From Coprobacillus cateniformis (GTDB lineage: Bacteria > Bacillota_I > Bacilli_A > Erysipelotrichales > Coprobacillaceae): a DNA stretch of 64,000 bases. A program made the position numbers and the translations under genes. The stretch's first letter is position 1; every line of letters starts with the position of its first letter. Under the pieces are notes generated by a model. It searched no databases and had not been told where the DNA came from. It saw only the letters and a list, made by a program, of their open reading frames with translations. The DNA lies in the NCBI RefSeq assembly GCF_009767585.1, contig NZ_WSNW01000001.1:2812041-2876040 (forward strand). Reading direction: 5' to 3'. This document shows positions 17,885-26,843 of the stretch, piece after piece.

Positions 17885-18029
17885 GTGAGAACATATTCTA
17901 GAAAACAAAGTGGCAAGTTAGAGCCTTGACTCCAAAACAAAATATTATGAGATATGGGGAGAGTCATAGAGATCCAAGTGATTACTATACTTTTTAAGTG
18001 ATGAAGAGAATCATAGACCCAAAAAATAA
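17885..18029 (+). pseudogene. Gene fragment with two frameshifts
   Basis: Three short frames join into one plausible protein end. GTG 17885 encodes about 14 residues ending in GKLEP. A shift near 17924 continues as LTPKQNIMRYGES to DYYTF. A second shift at the T-run 17991-17995 continues as LSDEENHRPKK to a stop at 18027-18029. The continuity of hydrophilic, codon-biased sequence across two shifts is typical of a decayed gene. The family is not recognised. Confidence 0.4.
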
Positions 18030-18048
18030 GTCATATATCATATATGAA

Positions 18049-18084
18049 ATAGTTCCATTATCTTTTTTTAGATAATGGAACTAT
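18049..18084. terminator. Strong hairpin, probably bidirectional terminator
   Basis: A perfect 15-bp stem (18049-18063 with 18070-18084) enclosing a run of six T. It follows the stop of the minus-strand membrane protein gene by about 34 bases and could also stop + strand transcripts from the fragment region. Confidence 0.7.
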
Positions 18085-18117
18085 TATTATAAAATAAACT
18101 ATAAATTTCAAAAACTT

Positions 18118-18537
18118 TTACATGTTGTTACGATAACAGCAATTGTTGTTATGGTGATGCAAAGTATTCAGATAACACCATATGCCACCAACCATAAGAG
18201 TTAAACTAAAAATAGCTGCGGCAACTAGAATAAAGTAAATAATACCTAATGCTCCACTCACAATGGTAAGAAAAAATCCCAAGATTGTTAGCAGTGCTGC
18301 ACCAATTGTAGCCAGCTGACTACAGTCGTTATAAGCATCATAAATTCCATTTTGACCTAATATAGCAAAACCTATAAATATACTAATTAGCCCTATTAAA
18401 CCAACTGCTATAACAATAATAGGAAAGAATTCTTCATAAAATAACTCGCCAAGATTGGTAAGGGTTAAAAAAGCAACAAATGCTAATATGAGTGCTATAA
18501 TAATGACAATACAACTATTTTTTGAATATGATTTCAT
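18118..18537 (-). CDS. Four-helix membrane protein, unknown function
   Basis: A 139-residue protein with hydrophobic segments at about residues 9-28, 37-62, 74-95 and 98-122, and a short tail of His, Asn and Cys (HHHNNNCC). An AGGAGG site precedes the start. A metal-binding role for the tail is possible but unproved. The gene is 56 bases downstream of the Mbeg1-like lipase on the same strand and may be co-transcribed with it. No family recognised. Confidence 0.75.
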   Translation of the reverse strand: MKSYSKNSCIVIIIALILAFVAFLTLTNLGELFYEEFFPIIVIAVGLIGLISIFIGFAILGQNGIYDAYNDCSQLATIGAALLTILGFFLTIVSGALGIIYFILVAAAIFSLTLMVGGIWCYLNTLHHHNNNCCYRNNM

Positions 18538-18593
18538 TTAAAAACCTCCTTTCATTATAAAATATGAAAAAAGGTTAATCTTGTATGGTTTAT

Positions 18594-19772
18594 CTATTCA
18601 GGTTTTGTCTTTTTTGCTTCGAGCCATAACATATGTAAGACTTCAATAAGCATTTTTCTCACTTTAGAATCTAATAAAGTTAATTCTTTAATTGCACCTA
18701 AAATATGTTTATAAGAAATATGTGATAAATCAGAAAAAGTATAGAGATTTAATGTGTCAAATAACTTAAACATAGAATCAACAAAAAGATGTTTATCTTC
18801 ATTACTTAACTTTTCTAAGAAAAGTAACACTTTAATAGCGAAATTTACACTTTCACAAGACAATTCATCTTCAACAAAATGATAAGGTCCGACTTCCCAT
18901 GAAAAACCATTATGTTGTAGCATACCTGTATAGTGACTATGAACAACATGATAATTCTCTTCATGACCTAACACAATGCCAAAAAAAGAATAGTGAGGTA
19001 TATAACTCTGAATAATAGGTAACATATTCTTATATTCAGAAGATAACATGATCTCATCTTGAAAACCAGGTCCATCATAATTATAGATTTGAATAATACG
19101 TTTTTGAATTTCTGAATCTATAAAGCAGCCGGCATACATAGCGAGATTACCACCTTTAGAATGACCAGTTAAATAAATAGGTCTTTGCTTTTTGTATTGA
19201 AAGTGTTTCTTAAGTCGTTGAAAAAAGGATGGGGCCAAATATTTATTTTTGAGTGAATCAAGCAAAGAATAAGAATAAGAAAAATCAGAGATATATTTTA
19301 AATATTCAACAGATGATAATTGTGCAGGTACTACATTCTCACATAACATTAAAAAATCTTCATGCCAACCTACAAGAGAATCATCAGTTCCACGATAAAC
19401 AACAACCATATCCTGATTTTCTAATATCAATGTCATTGCAGAGAATTGTTTGATAAGTTCTTTATCTATATCATTCACAAAGCTTATCATTTGAATATTC
19501 TGATAACGATAAGATTTAGCCATTTTTTCAAATAATGTGTAAGATTCTCTAATTGTTGGATTTAGTGGCATATTGGTATTCTTATAAAAATCATTGTATG
19601 CAAGAAATGCATCATGAATTGTTATGATATGGTCATAATCTAATTGAATAATTTCATCTAAGTTAATATAAGAAAGTTCACTAAAAATCAAGAAGTCTAT
19701 TTCATTATATGGAAAGTCAATAGGAGATAAATCACCTCGTAAATCAACATAATCATAAATTGTATTTTTCAT
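18594..19772 (-). CDS. Mbeg1-like (DUF2974) alpha/beta hydrolase
   Basis: A 392-residue protein starting at the ATG at 19772-19770, which has AAAGGAGGG about 7 bases upstream; a longer frame to 19832 lacks such a site. The nucleophile elbow GHSKGGNLAMYAG and the upstream VVYRGTD strand identify the lipase-like DUF2974 family. An N-terminal YDYVDLRGDLS motif is typical of the group. These proteins are cytoplasmic, without a signal peptide, and are thought to be lipases; the substrate is unknown. Confidence 0.88.
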   Translation of the reverse strand: MKNTIYDYVDLRGDLSPIDFPYNEIDFLIFSELSYINLDEIIQLDYDHIITIHDAFLAYNDFYKNTNMPLNPTIRESYTLFEKMAKSYRYQNIQMISFVNDIDKELIKQFSAMTLILENQDMVVVYRGTDDSLVGWHEDFLMLCENVVPAQLSSVEYLKYISDFSYSYSLLDSLKNKYLAPSFFQRLKKHFQYKKQRPIYLTGHSKGGNLAMYAGCFIDSEIQKRIIQIYNYDGPGFQDEIMLSSEYKNMLPIIQSYIPHYSFFGIVLGHEENYHVVHSHYTGMLQHNGFSWEVGPYHFVEDELSCESVNFAIKVLLFLEKLSNEDKHLFVDSMFKLFDTLNLYTFSDLSHISYKHILGAIKELTLLDSKVRKMLIEVLHMLWLEAKKTKPE

Positions 19773-19930
19773 GTGAGTCCCTCCTTTTATAATTTTAACC
19801 ATTCTACATGATTTCATTAAAAAAATCAACATTCATATTTTCTTCATCTCTGTGTGAAATTGTCAAAAGAAAAAGATAATTTGCTAAAATTATAGAAATA
19901 TGATAATCTATCAAATGAGGAAGTGAAAAA

Positions 19931-21391
19931 ATGAAAGCGTTTGATAACAAATATTTAAAAAGAATAGTTTTTAGTATTCAAATGATATCAATGATTTTAT
20001 TAATAGTAATGGCATATAGTGTACAGTTAATACCAATGAAATATTTAATAGGTGTTGGTGTATTCTTTGTTGCTTTGCTTGTAGGTGAATATTTTTTAAT
20101 ATTTTATAAAAAAGAAAAAAGCAAAAGGTCTTTAATAACGCAAATTCTAAGTATTATATTAAGTTGTGGTTTAATGGTTGGTTCTTTTTATTTTTATAAA
20201 GCAGGAAGAACTGTTAATTTAATGACAGAAAATAAATTTCAAACAAGAGCTTTTTCAGTCATTGTTTTAAAGAATTCTGAAATAAAAAATGAAACACAAC
20301 TACCAAAACATCAAGTAGGGTATATCTCATCAATTGGAACAGAAAATATGTCTTATGCAGTTGCTGAAATTCAGAAGAATGTTGGTAATATTAATTTGAA
20401 AGATAATAAAGATTTTAAATCATTATTATCAGCTTTATATAATAAAAATGTTGATGCTATTCTTTTAGATGAAGCATTTAGAAGTTTAGTAGAACAAGAA
20501 AAAGATACATTTAGTGATGATACACGTGTTATTTATCAGGTCACAAAAGATGAAGAAGCAGTTAGTTCAAAGAGTGTTGATGTGACGCAAAAACCATTCT
20601 TAGTGTTTATTAGTGGTATTGATGAATATGGTGATTTATCAACAGTTTCAAGAAGTGATGTCAATATGCTAGTAGGGGTCAATCCCAATACGAAACAGAT
20701 TTTATTGATCAGTATTCCTAGAGATACATATTTTCCACTACATACAAGTAAGGGAATGGATAAGTTTACACATGCGGGTATTTATGGTTTACAAGAAAGT
20801 GTCAATACTTTACAAGATTTAGTAAATGAGGACATCAACTATTATGCTAGAATGAATTTTACTTCATTTATTGAGATAGTTGATGCATTAGGTGGAGTCA
20901 CAGTTCATGCTTCACAAGATTTTACGACAAAGATAGGGAAATATGAAATTAAAAAAGGAGAAAACAATTTAAATGCAAAGCAAGCTTTAGCATTTGTTAG
21001 AGAAAGAAAATCTTTTATTGATGGAGACTTTGAAAGAGGACGTAATCAACAAAGAATGATTTCAGCGATTGTGAAGAAAATTGGTTCACCAGCTATTTTA
21101 ACTTCATTCTCTTCTGTACTTGATACAGTAAGTCAAAGTGTTGAAACGAATTTCTCATCAAGTGAAATTAATGCATTAGTGCAGATGCAATTAGCAGATA
21201 TGCCAGCATGGGATATTCAATCTTATCAAATTGAAGGAACGCCAGATAGTTTGCCTTGCTATTCTTTAGGTGGAGTGAGTGCTTCAGTTGTCGTTCCATC
21301 TGATTTGTCAATTCAACAAACAACAAATTATATTGATCAGTTAATGGCAGGAGAAAAGATTCAAACAGAAACTGGTGATTTGGATCAGTAG
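19931..21391 (+). CDS. LytR-CpsA-Psr (LCP) family cell-wall polymer ligase
   Basis: A 486-residue protein with three N-terminal membrane helices (about 10-95) and an extracellular region. The LCP domain (about 220-400) shows SRSDVNMLVGVNP, ISIPRDTY, DALGGVTV, ALAFVRERKS and D-x-x-R-G-R-N-Q-Q, which carry the Arg and Asp residues for polyprenyl pyrophosphate and Mg binding. LCP enzymes attach teichoic acids or capsule to peptidoglycan. An accessory domain precedes the LCP core (about 95-200). A GAGGAAG site precedes the ATG. Confidence 0.95.
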   Translation: MKAFDNKYLKRIVFSIQMISMILLIVMAYSVQLIPMKYLIGVGVFFVALLVGEYFLIFYKKEKSKRSLITQILSIILSCGLMVGSFYFYKAGRTVNLMTENKFQTRAFSVIVLKNSEIKNETQLPKHQVGYISSIGTENMSYAVAEIQKNVGNINLKDNKDFKSLLSALYNKNVDAILLDEAFRSLVEQEKDTFSDDTRVIYQVTKDEEAVSSKSVDVTQKPFLVFISGIDEYGDLSTVSRSDVNMLVGVNPNTKQILLISIPRDTYFPLHTSKGMDKFTHAGIYGLQESVNTLQDLVNEDINYYARMNFTSFIEIVDALGGVTVHASQDFTTKIGKYEIKKGENNLNAKQALAFVRERKSFIDGDFERGRNQQRMISAIVKKIGSPAILTSFSSVLDTVSQSVETNFSSSEINALVQMQLADMPAWDIQSYQIEGTPDSLPCYSLGGVSASVVVPSDLSIQQTTNYIDQLMAGEKIQTETGDLDQ

Positions 21392-21404
21392 GAAAGGGAA
21401 TTAT

Positions 21405-21785
21405 ATGAAAGAAACTTTATTACTATATCATGTTGCTGATGATGTTCAAAAAGATATAAAGAATATAGCTGAACAATTACATATTCAAATACAATATCTT
21501 GATGAATCTCAATTACATGAAACAATGGGGCATATTTTAAATATTGATGGATTTGAAAAATCTGAAGTACAGAATATTTCTGGTGATTTTCAACAAGAGT
21601 TTGTTTTTTTTGCAGGAATGAGTGATAAACAGTTAGATATTATATTACAGTTATTTAGGATGCAGGGGATACCTAAAATTCCATATAAAGCCATGTTAAC
21701 TGAGCATAATGTTCATTATAAATTTTATCAACTTTATTTAAGTGTGGCTGATGAATATCAACAGATGTCACAAATCAATAATTAG
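21405..21785 (+). CDS. DUF3783 family protein
   Basis: A 126-residue protein. ATG 21405 is preferred because AAAGGGAA lies 6 bases upstream, 13 bases after the LCP gene ends. The pattern of an N-terminal alpha/beta region, a FVFFAGMS strand, a helix and an AMLTEHN strand fits DUF3783, a small family found next to varied genes and of unknown function. It is translated in the same operon as the LCP gene. Confidence 0.7.
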   Translation: MKETLLLYHVADDVQKDIKNIAEQLHIQIQYLDESQLHETMGHILNIDGFEKSEVQNISGDFQQEFVFFAGMSDKQLDIILQLFRMQGIPKIPYKAMLTEHNVHYKFYQLYLSVADEYQQMSQINN

Positions 21786-21810
21786 AGAATCTAAAGGATT
21801 CTCTTTTTTT
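21785..21810 (+). terminator. Rho-independent terminator
   Basis: A 7-bp stem (21785-21791 with 21797-21803), loop TAAAG and a T-run from 21804. It ends the LCP-DUF3783 operon. Confidence 0.9.
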
Positions 21811-21821
21811 ACTAAAAAATC

Positions 21822-23288
21822 CTAAGCTCCAGCGGACTTAGGATCACAAGTTAAATTCATTTGTAAGTTTCTTAATGTCTCAGTATCTTTCTTACTTAAG
21901 ATAACTGTTGAATGAATTTCACAGTCTTTTAATAATGGTAAGACTTCTAGACATTGTTTTGCATTTGGTTGTGATGAAGATGCTATTGTTAATGTCAAGA
22001 GAACTTCATCAATGTCTAATAAAGGATTAGCAATATTTAAATAATTATTTTTTAATGATAAAATAGATTGTAACATATCTGGTGATATTAATTCTATTTC
22101 TTGATCAATACCAGCTAAATATTTTAAAGCATTTAATAATGCTGCACTTGACGCTCTTAACAAAGAAGAGGTTTTTCCAGAAATCAAATGACCATCATTC
22201 AATTCGATTGCACATGCAGGAACTTGTCTTGCTTCTGCAATTTCTTTTGCAAAGATTGCACATTTTCTATTTTTAGCATCGACATTTGCCTGTGATAATA
22301 ACATTTGCATTTTTTCAAGTGATTTGGTATTGATTTTTCCCATTAAATAATCAACTTCAGCATGATAATAGCGTCTAACAATTTCGCGACAGCTTGCATC
22401 TTTAGCTGCTTCATTATCAATAATTGCATAACCAGCCATATTTACACCCATATCAGTTGGTGAAGCATATGGAGATTCACCAAAGATTTTATTAAACATT
22501 GCATTTAAGACTGGGAATATTTCAATATCACGATTATAATTGACTGTTGTTTCATTATATTTTTCAAGGTGGAAAGGATCAATCATATTGACATCGTTTA
22601 AGTCAATTGTGGCAGCTTCATAGGCTAAATTTACAGGATGTTTTAAAGGAAGATTCCAAATTGGGAATGTTTCAAACTTTGCATAACCTGCATTCACACC
22701 ATGTAAGTGTTCATGATACAATTGAGATAAGCAAGTTGCCATCTTTCCTGATCCAGGACCTGGTGCAGTGACAACAACTAATGGTTTTGAAGTTTCTATG
22801 TAATCGTTTTTACCAAATCCATCTTGAGAGATAATATGATTGACATCATGAGGATATCCTTCAATAGGATAGTGAATAAAGACCTTTACACCTCTATTTT
22901 CTAATTTGGCTTTAAATGTATCAGCAGCGTTTTGATGGCGATATTGTGTAATTGCTACGCTTCCAACATAAAGACCAACACGATGATATTCATCAATTAA
23001 TCTTAAAACTTCATCATCATAAGATATACCTAAATCACTTCTTACTTTATGTCTTTCTAAATCTTTTGCACAAACAGCAATAATGACTTCCACTTTGTCT
23101 TTGAAAGTCAATAACATTTTTAATTTACTATCTGGTTCAAATCCAGGGAGAACTCGTGATGCATGATTATCATCAAAAAGTTTTCCACCAAATTCCAAGT
23201 AAAGTTTATTATCAAACTGATCAATTCTTTCTTGGATATGTTTTGATTGTAATTCTACATATAATTCATTACTAAACGCCTTTTTCAT
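21822..23288 (-). CDS. DUF1846 (UPF0371) family protein
   Basis: A 488-residue protein of the usual length for UPF0371. Recognisable stretches include GGKLFDDNHASRVLPGF near the start, APGPGSGKMATCLSQLYHE around residue 176 and FPIWNLPLKHPVNLAYEAAT. The GPGSGK segment resembles a nucleotide-binding loop. The family occurs in many Firmicutes and Actinobacteria, has known structures but no firmly assigned function. It stands alone on its strand with a GAGTGAAAGAGAA leader. Confidence 0.93.
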   Translation of the reverse strand: MKKAFSNELYVELQSKHIQERIDQFDNKLYLEFGGKLFDDNHASRVLPGFEPDSKLKMLLTFKDKVEVIIAVCAKDLERHKVRSDLGISYDDEVLRLIDEYHRVGLYVGSVAITQYRHQNAADTFKAKLENRGVKVFIHYPIEGYPHDVNHIISQDGFGKNDYIETSKPLVVVTAPGPGSGKMATCLSQLYHEHLHGVNAGYAKFETFPIWNLPLKHPVNLAYEAATIDLNDVNMIDPFHLEKYNETTVNYNRDIEIFPVLNAMFNKIFGESPYASPTDMGVNMAGYAIIDNEAAKDASCREIVRRYYHAEVDYLMGKINTKSLEKMQMLLSQANVDAKNRKCAIFAKEIAEARQVPACAIELNDGHLISGKTSSLLRASSAALLNALKYLAGIDQEIELISPDMLQSILSLKNNYLNIANPLLDIDEVLLTLTIASSSQPNAKQCLEVLPLLKDCEIHSTVILSKKDTETLRNLQMNLTCDPKSAGA

Positions 23289-23432
23289 TCTCTTTCACTC
23301 CTAGATTTCATTATATAGAAAATAGGGTGAAGTTAAAGAAAATAATAAGAATTTGTCAAAATAATAAATATTATTCGTGTATAAATTGTATATTCTTAAG
23401 AGAAGATGTTATAATGAATAAGGTGATAAAAT

Positions 23433-23717
23433 ATGAATGAAAAATTATATGAATTTGATGCTGAGATACAAAAAGTTCCAGATATTGATGGGGCATATAT
23501 TATCTTTCCATATGATGTTCGTGAAGAATTTCAAAAAGGACGTGTCAAAGTCAAAGCAACATTTGATGGTGTTGAGTACAATGGCAGTTTGGTGAGAATG
23601 AAAACCCCTTATCATATTCTTGGTTTAAGAAAAGATATAAGAGCATTAATAGGGAAGCAACCAGGCGATACAGTTCATGTGACAATACAAGAGAGAACTG
23701 AATTGTCAGGAAAATAG
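23433..23717 (+). CDS. DUF1905 family protein
   Basis: A 94-residue protein. The YEFDAEIQKVPDIDGAYI start, the FPYDVREEFQKGRVKVKATF block and the GLRKDIRALIGKQPGDTV block are those of DUF1905, a small beta-barrel domain of unknown function. It is often fused to or next to a YdeI-type domain; here it stands alone. AAGGTG precedes the ATG. Confidence 0.85.
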   Translation: MNEKLYEFDAEIQKVPDIDGAYIIFPYDVREEFQKGRVKVKATFDGVEYNGSLVRMKTPYHILGLRKDIRALIGKQPGDTVHVTIQERTELSGK

Positions 23718-24178
23718 AAAGGTTTGTGATAAATGTCACAGTGCTCATGATGTATTTAAGGTTAAAATCATGCAAATAATCATCATAAGAGTGAATATGG
23801 GATTATGAGGATGTGAGTTAATGTTAAGAATGATAGATAGTTTTATGAAGAAGATTGTTGAGATGACTGAAAATCATCTCTTTTTTTGTTTGTTGATGTG
23901 GTCTTGAACTGCTATTTATAATGATTTGAAAGTTTTATTGATTATTTGATACTGTATAATTTCTTCTGAGATAATTATCAGTTTATTAAAGTTGGTTTCA
24001 TATCTTGATTTATCTTCAATTATTAAAGAAAATATTTACTTTTTTCTCAGAGAACTTATGATATTGATAAAGAGTTTTCATATGTTTAAAAGATATAAAG
24101 ATGTTTTTTTTAATAGGTATTTGATTTATGACAATTATCATTAGAATATAAATTGTAAATGAACAAAAGGAGAAATTT
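23718..24178. other. Gene-poor interval with a terminator
   Basis: About 460 bases without a convincing gene. A hairpin with a seven-T run lies at 23860-23887. A short frame at about 23719-23806 with a CDKCH motif lacks a start and may be a gene remnant. Confidence 0.4.
23860..23887 (+). terminator. Rho-independent terminator
   Basis: A 7-bp stem (23860-23866 with 23874-23880) followed by seven T. It lies 140 bases after the DUF1905 gene. Confidence 0.7.
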
Positions 24179-24416
24179 ATGATAGCAATATCAACATTAT
24201 TATGGTTTTATTATGATTTATTTCTAGAGTTAAAGAACTTATTACAGTAGTGCAAAAAGATGGTACAAATAGTATTGTCTTTGATGTTTTATTTCCAATA
24301 CTCATATTTCACATTTTTGTGAAGATCGAAATGTTGCATATGCCAGTAATACTGTGATATTTGATTTGATAGGAACACTGATTGTTTATGCGTGTATTGT
24401 AATATGGATTAGATAG
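24179..24416 (+). pseudogene. Decayed membrane-protein gene fragment
   Basis: An ATG at 24179 with AGGAG 6 bases upstream opens a 30-codon frame. Neighbouring frames over the next 190 bases then read like one protein: SRVKELFTVVQKDG followed by a hydrophobic stretch, a shift near 24314, then FCEDRNVAYASN and a hydrophobic C-terminal helix ending at TAG 24414-24416. Loss of frame in two places indicates decay. The family is not recognised. Confidence 0.35.
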
Positions 24417-24440
24417 ACAATTTCATAACTATACAAACAA

Positions 24441-24469
24441 AAAGATCTAGATATCAATTCTAGATCTTT
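24441..24469 (-). terminator. Terminator of the LysR gene
   Basis: A perfect 11-bp stem (24441-24451 with 24459-24469). On the minus strand it begins right after the stop codon and is followed by a T-rich run. Confidence 0.85.
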
Positions 24470-25354
24470 TTAATAAGTCTCAAATTCTTGGCGTAATGTT
24501 TTAATAAAGTATTCTGCTGCACGAGAAAATAGATGATATTTTTTCCAGACAAGCGTCAATCCAACTTGTAACTTAGGCTCAAGTGGTTTGAAACATAATG
24601 GACTATGACCAGTTGTATTGATTAATCTATCTAAGGTTAAGGCATAACCATTACCTTCTTCAACTAATAATGAAGCATTATATATAAGATTGTATGTTGC
24701 AACAATATTTAATTTATCATAACTGTACTCCATCCAACCAGAGATTTCATTTTGAAACATAACTTGGTCTGAACAAATCAATGGAAGATCTTTGATATCA
24801 TCTGGAAGAATGCTTTCTTTATTTGCAAGTGGACTGTCTTTTCGCATAAGGAGTCCCCAAGTATCGCATGATGGTAGTTTAATAAAGTCATATTTAGATA
24901 TATCAGCAGGTTCTACAAATATTCCAAAATCAAGCAATCCTTTTTCTATTTTATCTGCAACATCTTGTGAGTTGCCACTAAAAATATGAAACTTAATATT
25001 TGGATAGACTTCACAGCATTTATGCATAACCTTTGCGATTAAGCGCATACCATCGGTTTCACCTGCTCCAATATAAATGTCACCCGAAAGAGAGGCGTCA
25101 GAAAGCATAATATCACTTTCGGTTTTTTCAACCAGAGTGACAATTTCTTCTGCTCTTTGTCGTAACAACATGCCATCATCAGTCAGTGTGATTTTCCGAT
25201 TGCCACGAATAAATAATTGTTTGCCTAATTCTTCTTCCAGTTCTTTCATTTGTCTAGATAATGTTGGTTGAGTCATATGCAGGCGTTCAGCAGCACCTAA
25301 AATTGTTTCTTCTCTTGCGATAGCTAAAAAATATTGTAAAACTCTTAATTCCAT
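24470..25354 (-). CDS. LysR family transcription regulator
   Basis: A 294-residue protein with an N-terminal winged helix-turn-helix (about 1-60, with AAERLHMTQPTLSRQMKELE) and a periplasmic-binding-like co-inducer domain (about 90-290). It is transcribed away from an operon with a reductase, a cyclophilin-fold protein, DUF3737 and a C-S lyase, and probably regulates it, as is usual for divergent LysR genes. The shared intergenic region holds three TTTGATAT repeats. The inducer cannot be told from sequence. Confidence 0.95.
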   Translation of the reverse strand: MELRVLQYFLAIAREETILGAAERLHMTQPTLSRQMKELEEELGKQLFIRGNRKITLTDDGMLLRQRAEEIVTLVEKTESDIMLSDASLSGDIYIGAGETDGMRLIAKVMHKCCEVYPNIKFHIFSGNSQDVADKIEKGLLDFGIFVEPADISKYDFIKLPSCDTWGLLMRKDSPLANKESILPDDIKDLPLICSDQVMFQNEISGWMEYSYDKLNIVATYNLIYNASLLVEEGNGYALTLDRLINTTGHSPLCFKPLEPKLQVGLTLVWKKYHLFSRAAEYFIKTLRQEFETY

Positions 25355-25415
25355 AATCCTTCACCTCATTTTTATTATAATGATTTCAGATATGCTCTTC
25401 AAGTATACATTACCA

Positions 25416-25458
25416 TTTGATATAGGTATTTGATATTTGATATATCTTGTCTTAAAAT
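25416..25458 (+). promoter_or_regulatory. Promoter and repeats between lysR and the redox operon
   Basis: TTGATA (25430-25435), a 17-base spacer and TAAAAT (25453-25458) form a good promoter for the + strand operon. Three copies of TTTGATAT (25416-25423, 25429-25436, 25436-25443) overlap the -35 box, and GATATA/TATATC makes an outer inverted repeat. These are likely LysR contact sites. Confidence 0.6.
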
Positions 25459-25479
25459 AATTTATGAGGAGTGATAATC

Positions 25480-25722
25480 ATGAAAATTCAATTTTTAAAG
25501 GAGAACATTGAACAAAATTTACAAGATGCTGGATGTGATAAGAATCAAATAAAAAGATTTCTAGAGATTCGCCAAAATAGTGATATTGATAAACAAGTTT
25601 TATTTTTAAAATGTCAAAGATGTAAACTTATGGAAAAAATGCATCATGTACAAAAAGAAATAGATTGCTTAGATTATTTCATTTTTATGTTAAAGAAGGA
25701 GAAGAATGGTGATGGAAAATAA
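25480..25722 (+). CDS. Small protein resembling a MerR-type C-terminal helix
   Basis: An 80-residue protein; ATG 25480 has GAGGA 9 bases upstream. It is almost all helical and ends in a heptad-like segment (KLMEKMHHVQKEIDCLDYFIFMLKK). This resembles the dimerisation helix of MerR regulators, but there is no DNA-binding domain. It overlaps the oxidoreductase start, and such small proteins occur beside flavodoxin-type reductases in related operons. It may bind a partner protein; nothing further is supported. Confidence 0.65.
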   Translation: MKIQFLKENIEQNLQDAGCDKNQIKRFLEIRQNSDIDKQVLFLKCQRCKLMEKMHHVQKEIDCLDYFIFMLKKEKNGDGK

Positions 25723-26275
25723 AAATGTTATTGTTATTTCAACAAGTTTAAGAAAGGGTGGGAATTCTGATTTATTAGCAGATGCATTTGTGAAAGGGGC
25801 GATGGAAAAAGGAAATCATGTTGAAAAGATATCTCTAGTCTCTCAAGATATTCATTTTTGTAAGGGATGTCTTGTATGTCAAAAAGGAACTGAATGCATC
25901 ATCAAAGATGATGCAAATGAGATTATCCATAAGATAAAAGATGCTGATGTTATTGTTTTTGCAACACCAGTTTATTTCTATGAAATGAGTGGTCAAATGA
26001 AAACATTATTAGATAGAACAAATCCATTGTTTATTGATGATTATCATTTTAGAGATGTTTACTTATTGGCAACTTGTGCTGATGAAAATGAAAAATCAAT
26101 TGACAATCTTATTCATGGTTTATATGGTTGGATAGACTGTTTTGAACATTCAAGTCTTAGAGGTGTTATTAAAGGGGTGGGAATTGATCAATATGGTGAT
26201 GTTAACAATCATCATGATATTTTGGAACAAGCTTATGAAATGGGAAAAAATATTGAGAACAGAGGAAATCCATGA
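25712..26275 (+). CDS. Flavodoxin-fold NAD(P)H-dependent oxidoreductase
   Basis: A protein of about 187 residues. The FMN phosphate loop ISTSLRKGGNSD is at the N-terminus, a FCKGCLVCQKGTEC Cys cluster near residue 47-60, and the ATPVYFYEMSGQMKTLLDR motif near residue 90-108. These define the NADPH-dependent FMN reductase/flavodoxin family that reduces quinones, nitro- or azo-compounds. ATG 25712 is chosen for its spacing from AAGGAG and overlaps the previous gene. It is the enzymatic head of the LysR-linked operon. Confidence 0.9.
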   Translation: MENKNVIVISTSLRKGGNSDLLADAFVKGAMEKGNHVEKISLVSQDIHFCKGCLVCQKGTECIIKDDANEIIHKIKDADVIVFATPVYFYEMSGQMKTLLDRTNPLFIDDYHFRDVYLLATCADENEKSIDNLIHGLYGWIDCFEHSSLRGVIKGVGIDQYGDVNNHHDILEQAYEMGKNIENRGNP

Positions 26276-26335
26276 AGAGGTAAAAAAATCATTGTAGAAT
26301 TAAATGAATCTTAAATAGAAAGGGGGGTGATATCA

Positions 26336-26830
26336 ATGAAAAAAATTATGATTCTCATCAGTTTGATTATGATTCTTATAGGCTGTCATAACGTAAATCT
26401 TAAAATCTTAAATTGTCAAAAAAAAGATTCTAAAATTGTCAATGATCAATTCAAAACAAATCAAGGAGAGCAACAAGTGAAGACTATAACAATGATTATT
26501 AATAATCAAGAATGGCAAGTCAATCTTTATCAAAATGATACAGTTGAAAGCCTAATCAATAGATTACCATTAACCATTCAAATGAAAGAATTACATGGAA
26601 ATGAGAAGTATCATTATCTTGATTTTCAACTGCCAATTATGAGCGAATCAATTGATCAAATTGAAACAGGAGATCTTATGCTTTTTGGGAATAATTGTCT
26701 TGTTTTATTCTATGAAAGTTTTTCCACCCCTTATCAATATACTAAGATAGGATATATTGATAATCTGAAAAATATAAAAAATTTAGTTGGAAGCAAGGAT
26801 GTGAAAGTCACATTTCAAGTTAATAAATAA
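26336..26830 (+). CDS. Lipoprotein with cyclophilin-like domain
   Basis: A 164-residue protein. The signal peptide ends in a lipobox (LIGCHN, Cys near residue 17). After a short linker the cyclophilin-like fold of the DUF/TM1367 type runs from about residue 50 to 164, with the typical ITMIINNQEW start, SLINRLPLTI, and IETGDLMLFGNNCLVLFY. The start ATG has AGGGGGGTGA upstream. It lies in the redox operon between the reductase and DUF3737. Cyclophilin-like proteins of this class have no proven isomerase activity. Confidence 0.85.
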   Translation: MKKIMILISLIMILIGCHNVNLKILNCQKKDSKIVNDQFKTNQGEQQVKTITMIINNQEWQVNLYQNDTVESLINRLPLTIQMKELHGNEKYHYLDFQLPIMSESIDQIETGDLMLFGNNCLVLFYESFSTPYQYTKIGYIDNLKNIKNLVGSKDVKVTFQVNK

Positions 26831-26843
26831 GGAGGAAATGATT

